Position numbers and translations under genes: made by a program. The notes beneath the pieces are model-generated. The model ran no database searches. It worked only from the letters and a program-made list of their open reading frames with translations, and had not been told where the DNA came from. A DNA stretch of 64,000 nucleotides, taken from NCBI GenBank assembly GCA_002077065.1, contig NAJO01000020.1, forward strand, positions 372,001 through 436,000, given 5' to 3'. Shown piece after piece: positions 20,306 through 30,465 of this stretch. The stretch comes from Cryoendolithus antarcticus. Lineage: Eukaryota; Ascomycota; Dothideomycetes; Cladosporiales; Cladosporiaceae. Each line of letters begins with the position of its first letter. Position 1 is the first letter of the stretch.

Positions 20306-21346
20306 ATGCCACTGCCCCTTATCTCGCCACCGTTGATCAACTCCTCCAATCCCTGGGCAACAACGTTGGAAGACCTGCAGACCATTTTTGATTGCCCTCA
20401 GACCGGTGCAGTGACCACTCGAACGAGCCTCCTCAAAGGCTTTGAGCATGACGACCATATCCATCAGTACACTTTCTTCGATGCTCAGGGTACTCAGGCC
20501 AAGGCTCCAACGACCAGCTATACCTCGCCACAGGCCGCCGAGGACCATGAGAACGCTACCGGGAGTCTCAACACGCTCGGTTACAGCCCAGTGCCATTGA
20601 AGACTTACCTAGCAATGATCGCCAGAGTCGTTGCGGACTCGAAGCTGCCAGAAGACGTCAGGTCGACAAAGCCGTTTATCATCTCTGTCACAGGAAGCGC
20701 TGATGCTGTACTCCAATGCTATCGATTGATCCGATCGACGCAACGAACCGTATCGAATCCACTGTGCATGGAGATCAATCTGTCATGCCCGAATATCCCA
20801 TCGAAGCCTCCACCAGCTTACTCGGAAGCTTCACTGACAGAGTATTTGACCGTGCTTGCCGACGAGAAAGCGCGAGAAGCCAAAGACGGTGGAATGAAGG
20901 TAGCGATCGGCATCAAAACGCCGCCGTACACCTACCACAATCAGTTCAGATCACTCATCTCAGCCTTACTTGCATCACAAAAGCCTACATGCCCGGTCGA
21001 CTTCATTACAGCGACGAACACACTCGGATCGTGTCTTCTCCTCGACGGGGCAGGCAGTGCACCGGCGATCAACTCAGCCTCCGGTGCTGGCATCGGTGGG
21101 CTTGCGGGCACGCCACTTCACCCGCTTGCCCTGGGTAATGTGCGGACTATCAGTTCGATGCTGAATGAGCATGAAGCACTCCACGGCATCGACATCATTG
21201 GCATTGGGGGTGTCAGTGATGGCGCAGGCTTTCACAGGATGAGATCTGTTGGTGCGAAGGCGGTCGGGGTCGGCACTGCTCTGGGGAGGCGTGGTGTAGG
21301 AGTCTTTGGTGAGATATGGGAACATGAGAAATTGCTTGCTGCCTGA
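20306..21346 (+). CDS. URA1: Dihydroorotate dehydrogenase, class 1A (URA1 type)
   Basis: Intronless, 346 residues. It oxidises dihydroorotate to orotate in pyrimidine synthesis. The cytosolic class 1A enzymes use fumarate, unlike the mitochondrial class 2 enzymes. Class 1A signs: no N-terminal targeting or membrane helix, the EINLSCPNIPSKPPPAYS block with the catalytic Cys at 161, the FITATNTLG substrate/FMN loop, GGLAGTPLHPLALGNVRTI, and the phosphate-binding GIGGVSDGAG. Length is normal for the class. It converges on the NIT2 gene, with stops about 50 bp apart. Whether the genome also has the class 2 enzyme cannot be seen here. Confidence 0.9.
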   Translation: MPLPLISPPLINSSNPWATTLEDLQTIFDCPQTGAVTTRTSLLKGFEHDDHIHQYTFFDAQGTQAKAPTTSYTSPQAAEDHENATGSLNTLGYSPVPLKTYLAMIARVVADSKLPEDVRSTKPFIISVTGSADAVLQCYRLIRSTQRTVSNPLCMEINLSCPNIPSKPPPAYSEASLTEYLTVLADEKAREAKDGGMKVAIGIKTPPYTYHNQFRSLISALLASQKPTCPVDFITATNTLGSCLLLDGAGSAPAINSASGAGIGGLAGTPLHPLALGNVRTISSMLNEHEALHGIDIIGIGGVSDGAGFHRMRSVGAKAVGVGTALGRRGVGVFGEIWEHEKLLAA

Positions 21347-21396
21347 TCGTGGAAGCATGATGTATCGATGTATAGCTGTACATGCCGAACATGGAA

Positions 21397-22436
21397 TTAC
21401 ACTTCGGGGTAGACGTCTCTGCACCTGTGTCAGTAAAGTCATGGTAATCGCACTTCTAGATGCAACTGACGTCCGTCTCAACAATGGCAGACGCTTCCGC
21501 ATCTCCACGGCTTTCTCAAGATCAATGTCGACGAGCAACACCTCCGGCTCGTCCTTCTTCTCCCCATCAAGCTCGCCTAATACCTCACCCCAGGGGCTGA
21601 TGACGATGCTGTGCCCGTAGCTAGTCCGCTTCTCATTGTGCGCACCCACCTGAGCCGCCGCAATGACGAATGATTCACATTCAATCGCCCTCGCTCGGAG
21701 CAGTGACAGCCAATGCGCCTGCCCGGTGGGGACTGTAAAGGCAGAAGGGTACAACAATACATCAGTACCTTGCCTCTTGAGGCTAAGCGAGATCTCCGGA
21801 AACCGCAGGTCGAAGCAGATCATCGCCCCGATCTTGCCAATCACAGACTCAAAAGGTGGCAAGATTTCGTTCCCAGGCTCCGTCGTGTTGCTTTCTCGCA
21901 ACGATGGACCCCCGGGGATCTCAAGGTCGAATAGGTGCAGCTTCTGGTACCTTTGAGTGATCTCACCCTTTGCCGAGATCCAGAGGAGTGTGTTCTTGAT
22001 TCGCTTGCTAGCTGGGTCATCGCTGGGCTCGTGCACGCCAACGGAAATGGGAAGGGAGTGTTTGCGGGCAGATGCTTGAAGGCCGAGGAGGAAAGGGGAA
22101 GACTTGGCCGGTTTGCAAAGGGAGAGTGATTCGGAGGGAGAGGAGCCTATGTAGTCGCTTGCTTCGGGGAAGAAGACAGCCTCCAGACCCGTTACTCAAT
22201 GAGGTGTAAATGATCAAGTGCAAGGATGCCCACCTTTGCCCCTGCTGTAACGGCTTTCGAGATGATGTTCCGGCATTGCGAAAGATTGTGCGTCATCGAT
22301 GAGGTCGAGCATATCTGGCCAATCGCCTGATCAGGCATCAGAGATGGGAGAGTGACTTGAGAAGTGACGAGGGAAGACTGACGACCTTAACGCCCTGCGT
22401 CTCGAAAGCTGAAGGCACACTCACCGCGAGCACCAT
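21397..22436 (-). CDS. NIT2: NIT2-type carbon-nitrogen hydrolase (omega/deaminated-glutathione amidase-like)
   Basis: Four exons in phase: 22436-22425 (only 12 nt), 22326-22234, 22180-21471 and 21418-21397 (22 nt), giving 278 residues. Nitrilase-superfamily amidase; Nit2 members clear deaminated glutathione or omega-amidated keto acids. The catalytic triad is visible: Glu41 in FFPEASDYI, Lys115 in YQKLHLFDLEI and Cys157 in MICFDLRFPEI. The C-terminus, after the last intron, reads RRTDVYPEV, a conserved family ending that fixes the final splice. The start Met-Val-Leu-Ala with the first intron directly after fits family N-termini. It is divergent from MAK21, with about 280 bp between starts. 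Confidence 0.87.
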
Positions 22437-22718
22437 CTTCGCTTGAGATCATGTGCCGGTCGCGGGATTGCGGTGAACAGCTGATGACTGATATAACTGC
22501 TACCTCCGGCACTTGTTCACAGTAAAGTGCACACAGGAAAGCGTGGGTGGTTGACTGCAGTGTTGTTCTTAGATAGAAGTCAATGGTAGCGCTTTCCGGG
22601 TGTATTCGTCCATGAGACCGGAACAAAGTCGGCCCGGTAAGCTCTCCAACCTTGAACTTTTCGTGTGCAAGACGACCTCGAGACAACTATTTGCGCCGTG
22701 TTGACCAGTGATCGCAAG
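22437..22718. promoter_or_regulatory. Shared divergent promoter region, NIT2 / MAK21
   Basis: 282 bp between two ATGs pointing away from each other. No specific element identified; inferred from gene arrangement only. Confidence 0.5.
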
Positions 22719-25433
22719 ATGGGACAAAAGCGCAAGCCCGAAGCGGCAAAGGCAGAGAAGCAGGAGCGGCCAGAGAAGAAGGCACGGCAAGATGACGGGA
22801 GCAGAAAAACGCAGTCGCAACGGCTGGTCTTCTCGGCGCGGCCAGACTGGCACGCAGCAGGCATCCCGGTGCTACCTGTCGATCCAGAGGCAGCACCGCC
22901 GTCACAAAGAGTAATTGAGGAGCTCCACGCACATGCTACGACTCTACTCGCGGCTGAGAACATCGCCTACAATGCCGCCCATTTGTCGGGCTCCTCGTCG
23001 CATAAGTTCTTGTCGACGATCATGGCGTCCGGTACGCTGGAGGACAAGGTCTCTGCCTTGACGCTGCTTATTCAGGAGTCGCCTCTGCATACTATGAAAG
23101 CATTCGAGAACTTGGTGGCACTGTCGAAGAAGAAGAGCCGGAATCAAGCACTCATGGCTGTGGCTGCGTTGAAGGATCTGCTGGGTCAAGGCGTGGTGCT
23201 GCCCGCGGACAGGAAGCTACGGGCGTTCGGGAAGCAGCCTGCACTTGCTACGGTACTGCAAGGGAAGGCTGCGCGGTGGACAACTGGACAGCCTTTACCC
23301 AGCGGTCTGACAGAGGCACATCTGGTGGTTTGGGCATACGAGGACTGGTTGAAGAGGATGTACTTCGAATTGCTGCAAGTACTCGAAAGCTGGTGTGGCG
23401 ACGAGGTCGAGTATGCTCGAAGTCGGGCTGTCACGTACGTCTGGGAGCTGCTCAAGGAGAAGCCTGAACAGGAGGAGAATCTGCTGCGCCTACTTGTGAA
23501 TAAGCTCGGAGATAATGATCGAAAGATCGCATCTCGGGCGTCGTATCTGCTGTTGCAGCTAGAGACTTCGCACCCGGCCATGAAGATGATCATCACGAAC
23601 AGTATTGAAGCTGACTCTCTGTTGCGGCCTGGACAGAGCTTGCATGCAAAATACTACGCTATCATCACGCTGAACCAGACCATCTTGAGCCAAAAGGAGC
23701 CAGAGGTTGCCACACGTCTGCTAGACATCTTCTTCAGCCTCTTTGTGCAGCTGCTGAAGCCGGCCGAGGCAGCAAAGCCAAACACTGCGCCAAGTGGAAA
23801 GCAACAGGGCGGTGGAGGGGTCGCCGGCAAAGCAGCAGCAAAGAAGGCGAAGGCTCAAGAACGGGTTGAAGATGCAGATGTCCAGCTCAAGGATAAGATG
23901 ATTGCTCAAGTCCTGACTGGAGTGAACCGAGCCTTCCCATATGCTGATACGAGTGATCCGACCTTCGAGAAGCAGCTTGACACTCTCTTCCGTGTGACAC
24001 ACAGCGCAAATTTCAGTACAGCAATCCAAGCTTTGATGCTTTTGCAACAAATCAGCTCAACCAAGAACTTCGGAGCCGAACGATACTACCGCACCCTATA
24101 CGAGAGCTTACTTGACCCACGCCTGGTCACCAGCTCGAAACAGACAATGTATCTCAATCTCGTCTACAAGTCGCTAAAGGCAGATCTCGACGCCAAGCGC
24201 GTGCAGGCCTTCGTGAAGCGACTTCTCCAGATCATCACCCTCCACGAGCCGCCTTTCATCTGCGGCGTGCTCTACCTGATATCCGAGCTGGAAGGCACAT
24301 TCCCCAGCATCCGCATCATGATCACGGACGCATCACTCGCCTCAGCCGACGCAGATGCCGAAGAGCATTTCGCCGATGTCGATGATGAGCGGGCTGACTC
24401 AGGAACCGCAAATATGCACCCATCCCGACTCCCAAAACCTACCTCAAACGGCTACGACGCTCGCAAACGCGACCCATCTCACGCACACGCTGAGCACTCG
24501 CCACTCTGGGATCTCCTTCCCTTCCTCGCCCACTTTCACCCCTCAGTCCACCTCTTCGCCACATCCCTGCTTGAGAAGTCGGCACTGCCACAGAAACCTG
24601 ACCCAGCACAACATACACTCATGCACTTCCTCGACCGCTTCGTTTATCGCGCTCCCAAGAAAGTCAAAGAAGGCGGCGAGAAAGTCCACGGAAGCTCCAT
24701 CATGCAACCGCTTGGCGGATCCCGAGCCGCAGATCTGCTTGTCAAGCCTGGCGAGCGTGGCGCAGCTGGAAATGTGCAAGTCAATAGCGAGGCGTTCTGG
24801 GCTCGGAGAGTTGAGAATGTGGGCGTTGACGAAGTCTTTTTCCACGATTACTTCAGGCAGGTCAAGTCTGGCGCTGGCGTTAAGGGAAAGAAGGCTAAGG
24901 CTGCGGCGGCGAAGAAGGACTCGAGGAAGGCTGTGGACGAGGATGACAGTGAAGGTGGGGAGGAGCAGGGCGAAGAGGAGATCTGGAAGGCTATCGTCAA
25001 CTCCCGGCCCGAGGTCGAGGGTGACAGCGACAGCGACGATGATCTGTCGATGGGCGATCTGGAGTCTGCTTACTCTGACTCGGAAGATGGGTCGGAGCCT
25101 GGCATTGACCTTGGTGGTGAAGGTGGTGAATCTGACGACGAAGCTCCACCCGCGTCGCCGACGCTTGAGGCTGCGGAAGATGATGATGACTTCCCAGACT
25201 TTGACAAGGAGGAGGAGGACGATGTGTTCGGTGATGACGATCTTCTGCCCATGGATCTTGGCGAAGGTAAGGATGAGGGTGGTGTCGAGGTGGACAATAA
25301 GGCCCGCAACAAGGCGCAGAGAAACAAGAAGAAGAGCATCAAGAGTCTGCCTACGTTCGCGAGTGCTGAGGACTACGCGAAGTTGATGGGTGGGAATGGG
25401 AATGAGGACGACGACGATGATGGGATTTACTGA
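22719..25433 (+). CDS. MAK21: Ribosome biogenesis protein MAK21/NOC1 (CBF/Mak21 family)
   Basis: Intronless, 904 residues from the ATG at 22719; codons upstream lack an ATG. Mak21/Noc1 works with Noc2 in the nucleolus to move and mature 60S pre-ribosomes. The protein starts with a Lys-rich segment (GQKRKPEAAKAEKQ), then a HEAT-like helical body (DKVSALTLLIQESPLHTMKA, RSRAVTYVWELLKEKP, NDRKIASRASYLLLQLETSH, HPAMKMIITNSIE). The CBF/Mak21 domain follows in the middle third (SKQTMYLNLVYKSLKAD, EPPFICGVLYLISEL, LWDLLPFLAHFHPSVHLFA). The C-terminal 170 residues are highly acidic with Lys patches, ending in DDDDDGIY, as in nucleolar factors of this family. Confidence 0.92.
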   Translation: MGQKRKPEAAKAEKQERPEKKARQDDGSRKTQSQRLVFSARPDWHAAGIPVLPVDPEAAPPSQRVIEELHAHATTLLAAENIAYNAAHLSGSSSHKFLSTIMASGTLEDKVSALTLLIQESPLHTMKAFENLVALSKKKSRNQALMAVAALKDLLGQGVVLPADRKLRAFGKQPALATVLQGKAARWTTGQPLPSGLTEAHLVVWAYEDWLKRMYFELLQVLESWCGDEVEYARSRAVTYVWELLKEKPEQEENLLRLLVNKLGDNDRKIASRASYLLLQLETSHPAMKMIITNSIEADSLLRPGQSLHAKYYAIITLNQTILSQKEPEVATRLLDIFFSLFVQLLKPAEAAKPNTAPSGKQQGGGGVAGKAAAKKAKAQERVEDADVQLKDKMIAQVLTGVNRAFPYADTSDPTFEKQLDTLFRVTHSANFSTAIQALMLLQQISSTKNFGAERYYRTLYESLLDPRLVTSSKQTMYLNLVYKSLKADLDAKRVQAFVKRLLQIITLHEPPFICGVLYLISELEGTFPSIRIMITDASLASADADAEEHFADVDDERADSGTANMHPSRLPKPTSNGYDARKRDPSHAHAEHSPLWDLLPFLAHFHPSVHLFATSLLEKSALPQKPDPAQHTLMHFLDRFVYRAPKKVKEGGEKVHGSSIMQPLGGSRAADLLVKPGERGAAGNVQVNSEAFWARRVENVGVDEVFFHDYFRQVKSGAGVKGKKAKAAAAKKDSRKAVDEDDSEGGEEQGEEEIWKAIVNSRPEVEGDSDSDDDLSMGDLESAYSDSEDGSEPGIDLGGEGGESDDEAPPASPTLEAAEDDDDFPDFDKEEEDDVFGDDDLLPMDLGEGKDEGGVEVDNKARNKAQRNKKKSIKSLPTFASAEDYAKLMGGNGNEDDDDDGIY

Positions 25434-26026
25434 GTGTCAGATTAGCCACTGAAAGTGATCTACCATATTCCTACACTCCATGCTGCCCTAGAAGCGTAAG
25501 TCGTTGAGGTCGTGATTGTGCTCGTTCGTGTGAATGCAGTCTCCGGCGCTCCACAGCGTGGTAATCTAGAACTGCAAGTCACTCGTAAGCAAGGATGAAG
25601 ATCATTGCAACATTGACAGAACGAGTAGGATCTTCATAAAGCTGACAGAGCAAGCTCATGTATTGCAGCAGTAACCCGCGTGAGATGACGTTCTGGGTTC
25701 AATGCCCTTCGACCTCGGGCAACATCTTCATGCAGCTGCGGTGCTAGATCGAGGCGCATCTTACTAACGGCAGATTATAGATCTGCATTGTAAATAGCCA
25801 ACAGTCCAGAGCGTACTAATAAGAAGGCTTGCTTAAGATACTCGTCTGTCAGGAGCATAGCATCGATCCGTAAAAATCGAGTGCCTCATAGCTTGTGCTC
25901 GACTGTCTCTCATCCCAACTTCCTGGCTACAAACCGGTCGACCGCACTACGACGCAGCCTCATTGCTCTCGCTAATCGCATCAAGGACCTGCCCTCCATC
26001 CGAGACTCCAGAGACACTACGGCATA
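25434..26026. other. Intergenic region upstream of the epoxide hydrolase
   Basis: No gene, repeat or RNA recognised. Confidence 0.45.
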
Positions 26027-27235
26027 ATGGCACCTCCCTATACCATTGCCGTCCCCGACTCCAAAATCGACGAGCTGCACAAGAAGCTCGACGTAGCAAC
26101 CTTTCCCGATGAGCTCGACGAAGCAGACTGGGACTACGGCGCACCGCTGGCCGACATCAAACGCCTGACCGCTTACTGGAAGTCCTCTTTCTCATGGCGC
26201 GACCAAGAGAAGACGCTCAACCAGCTCCCCCAGTTCACCCGCTCCATCAAAGTCGATAACTTCCCAGCCCTCGACATTCATTACGTCCACCAGCCGTCCC
26301 CTTCCCCGGATGCCATTCCTTTGCTCTTCTGCCACGGCTGGCCGGGGAGCTATCTTGAGGTTGTGAAGATGCTTCCAGCACTCCAGCAGTCGCACAGTGG
26401 CGTCTCCTTCCACGTCGTCGCGCCTTCTCATCCAAACTACGGCTGGAGCGAAGGGCCAAAGCAGCGAGGTTTCGGACTAAAGCAATATGCCGAGACTTGT
26501 CATAAGCTTATGCTGTCGCTTGGGTATGATCAGTATGTCACGCAAGGAGGCGACTGGGGGTTCTACATCACGCGCGCGATTGGGCTGCTGTATCCTGAGG
26601 CATGTAAAGCGAGTCACATCAATATGATCCGCGCCTCGCCGCCAACGCTGCTCAAGAACCCTTGGCAGGCTGTGAAGCATAAGCTCCTTCCCTACTCCGC
26701 TCGCGAGAAGAAAGGTCTCGAGCGAAGCGAGTGGTTTGCCACCGAGGGCTCAGGTTATCGGACATTACAGGCTACAAAGCCAGCTACCATCGGCTTCGCG
26801 CTGAACGACAGTCCCGTAGCCCTCCTAGCCTGGCTCTGGGAGAAGCTGCACGACTGGACAGACGCCTACCCTTGGACCGACGACGAGATCCTGACCTGGG
26901 TTTCGATCTACTGTTTCTCGCGTGCCGGGCCATCAGCGAGTCTGCGGATCTACTACGAAGCCACGCATTCCGGTCCCGGCGGCGTTACACGAGACAGAAC
27001 GCAGGAATGGATTGGTGGCGTAAAATTAGGACTTTGCTACAGTCCGAGAGAGTTGACGGTTGTGCCCATGACTTGGGGACGGACACTCGGGCCGGTGGTG
27101 TTTGAGAGCGTGAAGACGAGGGGAGGGCATTTCGCCGCGCACGAGCAGCCGGAGGAGATTGTGAAGGATTTGAGGGGGATGTTTGGCAAAGGAGGGCCGT
27201 GCCATGGGATCGTCAAGGCGGGCGCGAAGCTGTAG
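26027..27235 (+). CDS. Epoxide hydrolase, alpha/beta-hydrolase fold (microsomal EH-like)
   Basis: Intronless, 402 residues. It has the N-terminal EHN region ([34 protein letters not shown]) followed by the hydrolase core. The oxyanion loop is HGWPGSYLE at 103-111, the nucleophile Asp176 lies in [16 protein letters not shown], and the catalytic His is likely His368 in [24 protein letters not shown] is the usual segment between them. The enzyme opens epoxides by water addition through an alkyl-enzyme ester, so it may serve detoxification or secondary metabolism; the natural substrate is unknown. No N-terminal membrane anchor is seen, unlike animal microsomal enzymes. Confidence 0.9.
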   Translation: MAPPYTIAVPDSKIDELHKKLDVATFPDELDEADWDYGAPLADIKRLTAYWKSSFSWRDQEKTLNQLPQFTRSIKVDNFPALDIHYVHQPSPSPDAIPLLFCHGWPGSYLEVVKMLPALQQSHSGVSFHVVAPSHPNYGWSEGPKQRGFGLKQYAETCHKLMLSLGYDQYVTQGGDWGFYITRAIGLLYPEACKASHINMIRASPPTLLKNPWQAVKHKLLPYSAREKKGLERSEWFATEGSGYRTLQATKPATIGFALNDSPVALLAWLWEKLHDWTDAYPWTDDEILTWVSIYCFSRAGPSASLRIYYEATHSGPGGVTRDRTQEWIGGVKLGLCYSPRELTVVPMTWGRTLGPVVFESVKTRGGHFAAHEQPEEIVKDLRGMFGKGGPCHGIVKAGAKL

Positions 27236-27702
27236 AGAGCTTGATGTAGAGCAATGAGACGATGACTTGACGAGTGTTGCGCGAGCGGGGAGCAGATGGA
27301 CAACAGCAGGGAAGATTTGTGCGATGGGGATATATATTATAGTCTACAGTTGCCCAGCTCTCCTATGAATAGCCCGGCGCTTCTACCACAAATGCTGCGA
27401 CGCCTTCCTATGCATTGGATTTGACGCGATTCTGCGAAGGTGCGCCAGTCCCAAGGCCTGCCACGCAGCTTTCACCCAGCTGCCTGCGCAGACGACTGAA
27501 CAGGATCACCTTGCGCCGCGTGAGTCTCTAGAGTCACCTTTGCCCTGCTTCCATATGCCTGCAATCTCTTCACGCGCCTCGCTATGCATGACCTCGCGAG
27601 GTACAACCATTTCAGGACGCGACAGGTAATCCTGAAAGTAAGTGTGCACCGCTGTACGCCTGGTAATGACTTGAGATAGAGTAAATCGTGGAGCTTATGC
27701 TA
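27236..27702. other. Intergenic region between convergent genes
   Basis: Between the 3' ends of the epoxide hydrolase and the WHI2-like gene. No gene seen. Confidence 0.45.
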
Positions 27703-29419
27703 CTAGCGTAATCCTATGACGCTCTGTTGGATCGTCAGTGACTTGCTCACGTCGAGAGAAAAGGCAAATGTAAAACATACCATCTCGAGCGTCCATACGC
27801 GCCTGATCCACACCTTCAGCTTGCCCTCTACGCCTTCCACATTGTCAAGCTCGACACCTTCCCACCAGCATCTTCGTGCGGGTTTGCGCCAGAAGAGGAG
27901 AAGCTTCTGTGCCATGCCGACTGCGTTACTATTGGCTGCTTCGCCGCGGATGTCAGTCCTCAGTCGTGCAAGTGCGATGGAACATATCACGGCCTTGTTG
28001 GGCTCAGCAGCGCGATGACCCCAGCTGTCTGCATGATCGAAGCCGCTGCACCTTGTCAGTAACGTGCACTTCCATTACTCTCAACGCAACTTACCCAGCT
28101 GTCAACATCTCGATCAGATGCTGCTCCGTCGTCCCTGGCTCCTCGCTCTTCCTTAGTCCAGAGAAGATGCCATCCTGTCTCAGCAGCGCCCGGCCAGCAG
28201 CACGCTTCACCTCAATGACCTCATGCTGCTCGATGTCTTTTCGAGGCGGGATAGCGTAGAAGTCCAGGTCTTCCCGCAGCACAATGATGCCGGCGCGGTC
28301 TTGCAACATGTCCCTCGCATTGCCCGCCATCGGCTCGATTGGCATCGGGCTTGGCGACAGCGGATCATGACTCGATTGTTCCTGAGCCGAATCTTCCGAG
28401 GACTGCGGGATCGTCTGCGCGACTTGTCGGAAGAAGTCAAGCATATATGATAAGGAAGTGGGGTCGTACTGTGAGTTATAGACAATGTCAGATAAGTATA
28501 CATGGGGATTTGATATGACGGTTTGGATTTCACGGATTGAGGATGGGGATCTGTTGACTTGGGTGATGGCGGGTTGGCTTACGTCGACTGGGTAGACATC
28601 TCCCTCGTGGAAGTTGTTCTGGCCGTCTGGGAGGAGGCCGTTGGGGAACAGTGAGAGGAGAACGAACTCGGGGAGGGTGAGGAGTTCGTCGCGGGAGAGG
28701 GTAAATCGGGTGCCTCTGCCTTTTGTCAGTCATTCCGCTTCGTAGCCGTGCTGTAGTCTGCGCACCTCAGGTCGAGCGTGATGTTCTCATCAGAACCTAG
28801 TAGACACGTTAGTTGGCAGCACATGTCTGAATTTCGGAAGCATGCGCGTACCTCCAAGCGCAGTGTTCAACGGTGCCGGTCCTCCCTGCTGCACCTGCGT
28901 GATGATACTCCCTGCAGACGACATTACGTATGTGAAGCCGTCAAGCGGACTCGATCCTTCTGTATACGGTGGCGGCGGCTCTCCGTCGTCAAGCTGCCGA
29001 TCCTTGGTATCTCTCGGTAGCGCAGCCTTAGTGTCTGCTACAACAGAACTCGCGGGACCCTCTCCAACGGCAAACGCACTGGACGGACTCCTCTGTTCTG
29101 TCTCCTCGAATGGCGGTGCAGGACCTGCTGGCGGTCCAGCGAGCGCGGTAAGCGATTGGGAGTCTTGGCACGCGGTGACTAGAGCGCGATAGGGGTCTGA
29201 GTCAGAGGGAGTGGGGAAGTAGCGCGATGGGAAGTTGTGGGCGGAGAACGGCGGTGGCGATTCGACGGCGGCAGTGGCTGAGGACTCTTCCTTGGTCGGT
29301 TGAGAGGATTCCGCGGTGGAGAGTTCGAAGTGGGAGTCAACGTCGATCTTGAGGGGGCCAGTGGGTGTGTGGCCGCGGAGAGAGGGTGTGGTATGGACGG
29401 AGGAGGTGGCGGAATCCAC
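27703..29419 (-). CDS. WHI2-like BTB/POZ-domain stress-response regulator
   Basis: Yeast Whi2 activates the Psr1/Psr2 phosphatases and damps TORC1 and RAS signalling in stress. Exons in phase: about 29418-28852, 28796-28766, 28715-28583, 28468-28095, 28045-27781 and 27723-27703. Conserved blocks: EPPPPYTEGSSPLDGFTYVM, SIITQVQQGGPAPLN, then GTRFTLSRDELLTLPEFVLL across a splice and SLFPNGLLPD, MLDFFRQVAQTI, FDHADSWGHRAAEPNKAVI, AQKLLLFWRKPARRCWWEGV and the C-terminal SVIGLR from a 21-nt exon. The first long exon holds no in-frame ATG before residue-level homology begins. A 3' splice site at 29420-29419 would complete a codon xTG, so the initiator could be split by an intron; the start is unresolved. 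N-terminal 180 residues are Ser/Pro-rich. Confidence 0.82.
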
Positions 29420-30465
29420 TGTGGCGGTGGTAAGCAGTATGTGCGATGCTCGGTCGCGTTGCTGTGGTAGTGGGCGCGTGGAAAGTGCTACAAAGCACGT
29501 GGAGTGCGATTGACTTGGGGCCAGAGCACGATCAAGGATGGCAGGTAAGGGTGATCCCGTCGAACGGGCCGGAAACGTGGGTCTACACGAGTGTACAGCG
29601 AGTTGCGCAATCTCTTGCGATGTACCATCCAAAGCACAATAACGCCAGCATGTGAACAGCAAGTGCTAAGGAGTCGAGAGACATGATCATGGACGGGCGT
29701 CGACCCAGCAGCGCTCGGAGGCTCTATTCGAGTCGAAGCACGTGACGGATACAAGCAGTGATGGCTCAAGCTCAGTATGCAATCGTTACAGCTATTCTGT
29801 ATTCCTCGCTATTGAGGTATCGATAAGATCGTGGTCAGCACATGCAACTCTCGGGCCATCCACGGCGTCGTCAATCTCGAGATCACGGACAAGTTCCACG
29901 TGCAACACGAGCAACGGTACACTCGGCAAGCGAGACCAGGGACACCATACCCCACCCCAGTCTTTCAGCTGACGCCACATCTTAGACTTCCCTCATCACA
30001 TAGCCATTGACCTCCATCAGATGTTCACAGTAATCCCCAGCCACCGGCCAGCAATGTGGAAGAATGCATTGACGCTTCCGATGTCTCATAGGGCTGCGAT
30101 ATCCGAGGGTATCCGTCAGATCCGCGCCATCGTTGTCCCACAGCTACGAGGCGTGCAGCTCGTCATGCTTACTATCTTAGGTTGGCTGACAGCTCGGTGG
30201 TGGAACGGTGGCTGTTCGGCCAGACGCCATGTGCGCCAGGCCGTGAGCATGTCTCTTTCACGTTTCCTCTGTTCTCTTGATGTTTTGAGCAGCGATAGTA
30301 CTGTTGTGCGACGCGAAGTGGCTGGCAAACTTCACATGTCTTCCATACCCTATTACTCAAAACTTATGGCTGACTGGCGACGCGGCAAATGCGATACATT
30401 TGCACAGCTGACGATGTGACCTATCTACATACCGAGGACTGTATAAGCCAAGGCTGTCGCTGTAG
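29420..30465. other. Divergent intergenic region, WHI2-like / ccg-9-like
   Basis: About 1 kb between two divergent genes. It probably contains the undetected first exon of the WHI2-like gene as well as both promoters. Short open frames show no recognisable domain. Confidence 0.45.

Noticed and set aside
24355..25386. 343-codon plus-strand frame inside MAK21 in a different phase
   Set aside because: It is a shadow of the acidic, repetitive C-terminal part of MAK21; composition is Ser/Arg-rich and meaningless.
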